Source: Stenopsyche tienmushanensis (lineage: Eukaryota; Arthropoda; Insecta; Trichoptera; Stenopsychidae). Taken from it: a stretch of DNA of 64,000 bases. A program made the position numbers and the translations under genes. Below the pieces are notes generated by a model that had not been told where the DNA came from, made no database searches, and worked only from the letters and a program-made list of their open reading frames with translations. Below are positions 60,193-64,000 of this stretch, piece after piece. Each line of letters starts with the position of its first letter. Position 1 is the first letter of the stretch. The DNA is taken from positions 1,674,001-1,738,000 of the forward strand of contig WACJ01000040.1 of NCBI GenBank assembly GCA_008973525.1, in the 5' to 3' direction.

Positions 60193-61599
60193 TACACGAA
60201 TTTTTGTCATGATCAATGCATGGACAATTTAACACCATCCTTGTTTGAATATTTGTGTTTTTTGTATTGTTAACCAATTACAGTAATTATTGTGGAATAT
60301 AATTGAATCACTTACACAGTAATTAAATACAAAATTTTAATAAAACCGTCGAGCAATGAACGTAATTGAATCGACAATGCGAAACAATGTCGCGGTTTAA
60401 TAGACGCGTGCTTGTCGAAAATTCATACGGAATAAAATACAAGCACAAAATTGACAATTCGCATTTAAAATGCAAATATTTTCGCTACAATATACAATTA
60501 ATGAAGCCATGCTGCAGCTATAATACGCGAATTCAACGCAAAAATACGGATTCGAGACAAACGCTGTTGCTCACATCCACGGGTAATTACTCCACATTCA
60601 CGGCTCAGGGTTCAACCATCGCCATTAAGGAGAATGACACAATAAAAATGGAACAAAAGATCGCCCTCATAAATATAGAAGAATTCGCTTTTCACCACGA
60701 CTCGAATTTTCGGCGGGGAAGTATCAAAAATAAAACGAGAAGATTCAGGTGAAATATAATGAGGGCGTTCTGATCGCGAGGTTTTTCTGCGGGGTTTTAA
60801 AAACCACCACAAAAAGCGCGACGAAACCCATTCGAAGCGACCAAGATTTCGAACAAATCTATATATATATATATATATTGCTCCAAATTAAAAACAATAC
60901 ATATTTGCAAGCGGGCGTCGGGATTGTGGAAGGGTGTAATTATTCCGGTGACCGTTCCTACTAAACAGGTAAAATAAACGACACAAAGAAAAAGCAAAGT
61001 ATGCAAAATGAATATTCAAGACTGCGCGCTAACAAACGCGATATCTCGTCTGATAAAATGCTGCTAAACTGTGGCGCGCGACATTTATATATACGCCTCA
61101 TTACACGGAAAGGTTTTGTGATACTAAAAAAATGTAGGACTTGTCGGCTCTATTTATAAAATTTCATTCAAGGGACATGCTGACTTTACATTTTTGCTAA
61201 AAATGTTTACATAATTAACGTAACGTGTTCTTATTCGACGATTTTAAATGGTTTGATCAGAATATGGAATAAACGAGCAGTGATTTGATCTGAATTTTTA
61301 CTTTGCAATTTTTTAGTTAATATATCGTTAAAATGCTGAAAATAGCGTTGAAAAATTAGGTCGTTGAATCGATCATTACAGTTATAGAATAAGTAAATCT
61401 TAAATTTTGTGTGTATATCTCATATATACCTGCAATATTGCTATGTGATGATCTATTCATTAAATATGCATGTAAGACATGAAATAATGATGGCGAGATA
61501 AATAGGGAAAATACATTTAATATTTAATATTTTTAGTCTGAGGGTTCATGGTATTTCGTCAAAATGTCGGAAGTAAAAGCAGAATATCAACTGTGAGAG
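60193..61599. other. Intronic DNA, nothing identified
   Basis: A plus-strand frame at 60366-60752 (128 codons from TTG) is basic and Asn/Lys-rich, with no domain. A (TA)n run lies near 60860. Confidence 0.35.
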
Positions 61600-62235
61600 C
61601 TTTCAGATCCTAACAAGTTAGGATTGCGCTCTAATATTTAAAATATGTATAACATTGGGGATGGGACCCGAAGAGACGGAAAATTAATAAAAAAGCGTTT
61701 CAAAATTTACCGGTACGACAAGTTAGGGGCGCTTTACGGACTGCGAAACTTTGGGGCGGCCGGGACCCGCTCGAGGGCGGAAAAAATATTGAAAATGAGC
61801 GCGAAAGCCTTAAAGTTGGGGCGGCGTCACAATGGAGGCACAGGTGTTCTTTCCCGACTAAATTTTCTTCCATGTACGCATTAAAGCGGAAGCTGTCGTA
61901 GTTAGTTCGTTACGGAGCTTTTAGTGGGTTAAGCTCAAAAGCCTTAGCCGAATGCCGGGGGCAATTTGGAGGCACCGTCCCACGCGCGAATATTGAAATC
62001 CTGCTAAGTTTTATTCCAGGAGTAGATCCTGCCGGTCAATTATTGCGGGGCATTAGCACTCTCCAAAGCGGACCTCTAATTAAGAGCGGGACTTGGGCCG
62101 CTTGAGGTGAATTACGGACACCCCTTCTAATAATAATCACTATAATAATAAATAATTGAAGGGCGGCTTTATTACGTATTCCTAGTGGAGTGTATTTGAC
62201 GAAATGACCATCAAGAGCCACTATACGAAACTATG
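61600..62235 (+). promoter_or_regulatory. GC-rich patch upstream of a candidate nested gene
   Basis: CpG-containing GC-rich block unlike the AT-rich surroundings. It holds a 79-codon ATG-to-stop plus frame at 61645-61884 (MYNIGDGTRRDGKLIKKRFK), basic and unrecognised. Lying 0.7-1.3 kb upstream of the plus-strand exon at 62917, it could include that gene's promoter and 5' untranslated region, which is inference from position only. Confidence 0.2.
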
Positions 62236-62243
62236 CAAATTAA

Positions 62244-62634
62244 CACTAGGTTTACCGCACCCGTCAATTTGACGGAATTTTAAAAGCAAATTTACAAAAA
62301 TCATTACTATTATTTTGTGGTATTCTTTGCTGATTATTATTGATGGAATGATATGAATATTTACCCAATTTATGTCCCTCTCAGATTTGTAATTTAAAAG
62401 TTACGTATGATGTATACCTAATTAATAACCGTCATTTTGACGGCTCGACACATTTTATACTTTAACATAATGAACTGGCTTTATTCATGAAAATATTGCT
62501 CGGGTAACAAATCTAAAACTAATCAAAACCTAAATAATTAATAAAAATTCTTCTTAATGTGTCGAACCAAATATCAATAAGTTGCATTAAGACCGCTCTA
62601 ATACTTGATCCAAAAACAAAGAAATCAAACTGTG
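62244..62634. mobile_element. TTAA-type MITE (CACTAGGTTTACCG end)
   Basis: The left end CACTAGGTTTACCGCACCCG follows TTAA (62240-62243). CCGTCAATTTGACGG (62261-62275) and CCGTCATTTTGACGG (62429-62443) are near-palindromes repeated inside. A TTAA at 62635-62638 preceded by CTGTG might be the other end, poorly matched. TTAACACTAG-type ends next to such palindromes are, from memory, frequent in insect genomes. Confidence 0.5.
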
Positions 62635-62916
62635 TTAAGTTCATATATTTTTTTAAATACAAAGAGACAGATTTATGAATATTTTTAGATTCATACGTTT
62701 GTATCTCATTGGGTTTGAGATTGGGTTTTCTTATAATTTAAAGAGACATATGTATAAAATTAGTACTCAAAGGCTTTAATAGGATTTATATTATAGCAGC
62801 CGTTGATAATTAATATAAAAATCTGATCTATTGTCGTTATAGGATATCAAATCGCAATGGCGACTTCTTCGCAGGAACCTTTACAATAAATCGGTGTGAT
62901 CTATCGGCTCTTAACA

Positions 62917-63051
62917 ATGTTCAGGTGGAATTTGGCAAAGTCTTTGGCTCAGGGTCTTTATGTCGCACGCTCCCATCGGCAAAGCACTTCATCAGTCTCC
63001 GGGACGTCTTCCTCTTCGACTCCGGGAGCAAGTTTACGAGCTCGCCGCGGA
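62917..63051 (+). CDS. Candidate first coding exon of an antisense nested gene (presequence-like)
   Basis: Plus strand, opposite to dystrophin. The ATG at 62917 has the context TTAACAATG, favourable for insects. The frame stays open for exactly 45 codons to a strong donor (CGCGGA|gtaagt at 63052), in phase 0. The peptide MFRWNLAKSLAQGLYVARSH, then RQSTSSVSGTSSSSTPGAS and LRARRG, has Arg, Lys and Ser but no Asp or Glu. It begins with an amphipathic basic segment, as mitochondrial targeting sequences do. Without splicing the frame ends six codons later. The DNA is GC-richer than its flanks. The next exon would lie beyond the window, so the mature protein is unknown. Alternative: chance frame in a GC-rich patch. 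Confidence 0.35.
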
Positions 63052-63599
63052 GTAAGTAACCGCACCGCGTGAAATTGAGGTGAAATATGTTGAACGTTTT
63101 ATCGCAGTCACTCTGCTACAAAGAAAGACAAGTCACTTACAGTCCAACAAATAATCTAACTTCAGACCTATAAATCTACGAGGGAGCACCGTGCGTGGAT
63201 AGCTATATATAGGATCTTGCGGTTTGGACAAATTGCTCCCGTAATGGACACTTTATACGCTCGAATTGATCAAAATGGAGACTAAAACCGGACCAAATGC
63301 AATTGCATTATGGATAAATCGATAAAGAACGAGCGAATAGCGCGGAGTCTTCAAATTGGAGTGATCGAACATTAGATGTTTTATATCGAGCCGCAATAAA
63401 ATTGATAAAGTTTAATACTTAAATTGAACAATGCCGATGACAAGAAAAATTATATTCTTAATATTAATATAATGTACAATTTTAAAATATTTCAAACACA
63501 TAGATCATTTAAAGTTAAGATTAAGTTTCAGGACAAAACTCAAGCTAGAAATTGACATAGGTATTTCGATATTGTATCCTGTTTTTTTGATTAGGGATA

Positions 63600-63790
63600 G
63601 AATGCCAATAAGGCAGCTAAAGCCATTAACGAAGTTTTCGGCGAAGTTCTAACAGTAAACAGATGTCAATCATGGCTTAGGAAATTTAAATTGGGTAATA
63701 GAACTTTAAAGGATGACCTGAAGGACTCACAAAATTCAGCGATGACCTACTGAAATTCTTGATTGAAACAGTTCATCATTATATAAAATA
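63600..63790 (+). mobile_element. mariner N-terminal (helix-turn-helix) fragment, third type
   Basis: Reads NANKAAKAINEVFGEVLTVN, then RCQSWLRKFKLGNRTLKDD, the N-terminal DNA-binding segment typical of mariner/SETMAR transposases (KNAxxAxxxIxxVYGE...RTxxxWFxRFK). A stop follows soon after. No catalytic region, no TIR. Confidence 0.75.
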
Positions 63791-63936
63791 CATGTATCTG
63801 TAAAGCGAGCATAATAAGTATTTTAATGTCGAATCTCCAAAAATATAATAAAAATAATTGTTGAGACCAAAATTAATACTATATGGAATTGTTCATTTTG
63901 AATTGCTATTACTAAATAGCAAATGGTACCTGTAAG

Positions 63937-64000
63937 TAGTCCCGCGGTTAAGCGCTTGCACTCGTAACTCAATCATCTTGGGTTTGAATCATACAGGAGA
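63937..64000 (+). mobile_element. tRNA-like SINE head, cut by window end
   Basis: A box A-like stretch (GTCCCGCGGTTAAGCGC) followed by box B (GGGTTTGAATC, 63980-63990) with Leu/Ser-type tRNA spacing. A tRNA gene is unlikely because no acceptor stem pairs, so it is probably the 5' end of a plus-strand SINE. Confidence 0.45.

Larger units (their letters stand above)
51694..64000 (-). other. Dys: Dystrophin intron upstream of exon A (at least 12.3 kb)
   Basis: No exon matching the preceding rod segment was found before the window end, so the intron exceeds 12.3 kb. It contains repeats and GC-rich patches listed separately, and a candidate antisense nested gene at 62917. Confidence 0.75.

Noticed and set aside
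60366..60752. 128-codon plus-strand frame
   Set aside because: Non-ATG start, Asn/Lys-rich composition expected from AT-rich DNA, no splice signals or domain.
62878..63055. Upstream dystrophin exon on the minus strand
   Set aside because: The minus frames give no spectrin-repeat pattern, no acceptor-donor pair and stops. The plus-strand reading explains the block better.
1..64000. CRISPR array, operon, toxin or defence system, integrated virus
   Set aside because: No regularly spaced repeats, no tightly packed frames, no viral or defence domains. The interrupted gene and transposon content are those of animal nuclear DNA.

Overview
The window is animal nuclear DNA, almost certainly from an insect or close arthropod. 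It is AT-rich and gene-poor, with canonical GT-AG introns, tRNA-derived SINE heads, mariner, Tigger and piggyBac fossils, and no operons or bacterial-type gene packing. The only host gene I can identify securely is dystrophin (Dys), on the minus strand. Four internal exons encode consecutive pieces of the last spectrin-like repeats of the rod, equivalent to about repeats 22-23 of the vertebrate protein. In transcription order they are 51693-51521, 29500-29356, 25065-24942 and 1099-933. Their phases (0/2, 2/0, 0/1, 1/0) join exactly to one open frame of 203 codons. Both ends of the gene lie outside the window.

The rest is very large introns (about 22.0, 4.3 and 23.8 kb) and at least 12.3 kb of upstream intron, filled with decayed transposable elements. 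1-932: intron. 1.1-24.9 kb: a Tc1-like non-autonomous element, a tRNA-SINE with target duplication, a mariner pseudogene with an internal replacement, a TTAA-flanked MITE, a deleted mariner, a Tigger deletion derivative and a solo Tc1-like end. 25.1-29.4 kb: a second copy of the same mariner, ending about 30 bp from an exon donor site. 29.5-51.5 kb: a second MITE copy, a second Tc1-like element, mariner pieces, two piggyBac-type loci (one with a large broken transposase), a Harbinger-like MITE, two RTE-type LINE tails and a 1.05-kb TTAA-flanked element. 51.7-64 kb: a third Tc1-like element, GC-rich patches, another TTAA-type element, mariner and SINE pieces.

The most interesting possible new gene is a plus-strand 45-codon open exon at 62917-63051. 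It has a favourable start context, a strong donor and a mitochondrial-presequence-like composition, and would be a gene nested antisense in a dystrophin intron. A cysteine-rich open frame at 37370-37663 (minus) is a weaker candidate. I saw no CRISPR array, operon, defence island or integrated virus. The main non-coding novelty is a set of TTAA-specific element families and a subterminal hairpin in the Tc1-like repeats whose stem is kept in copies with different sequence.
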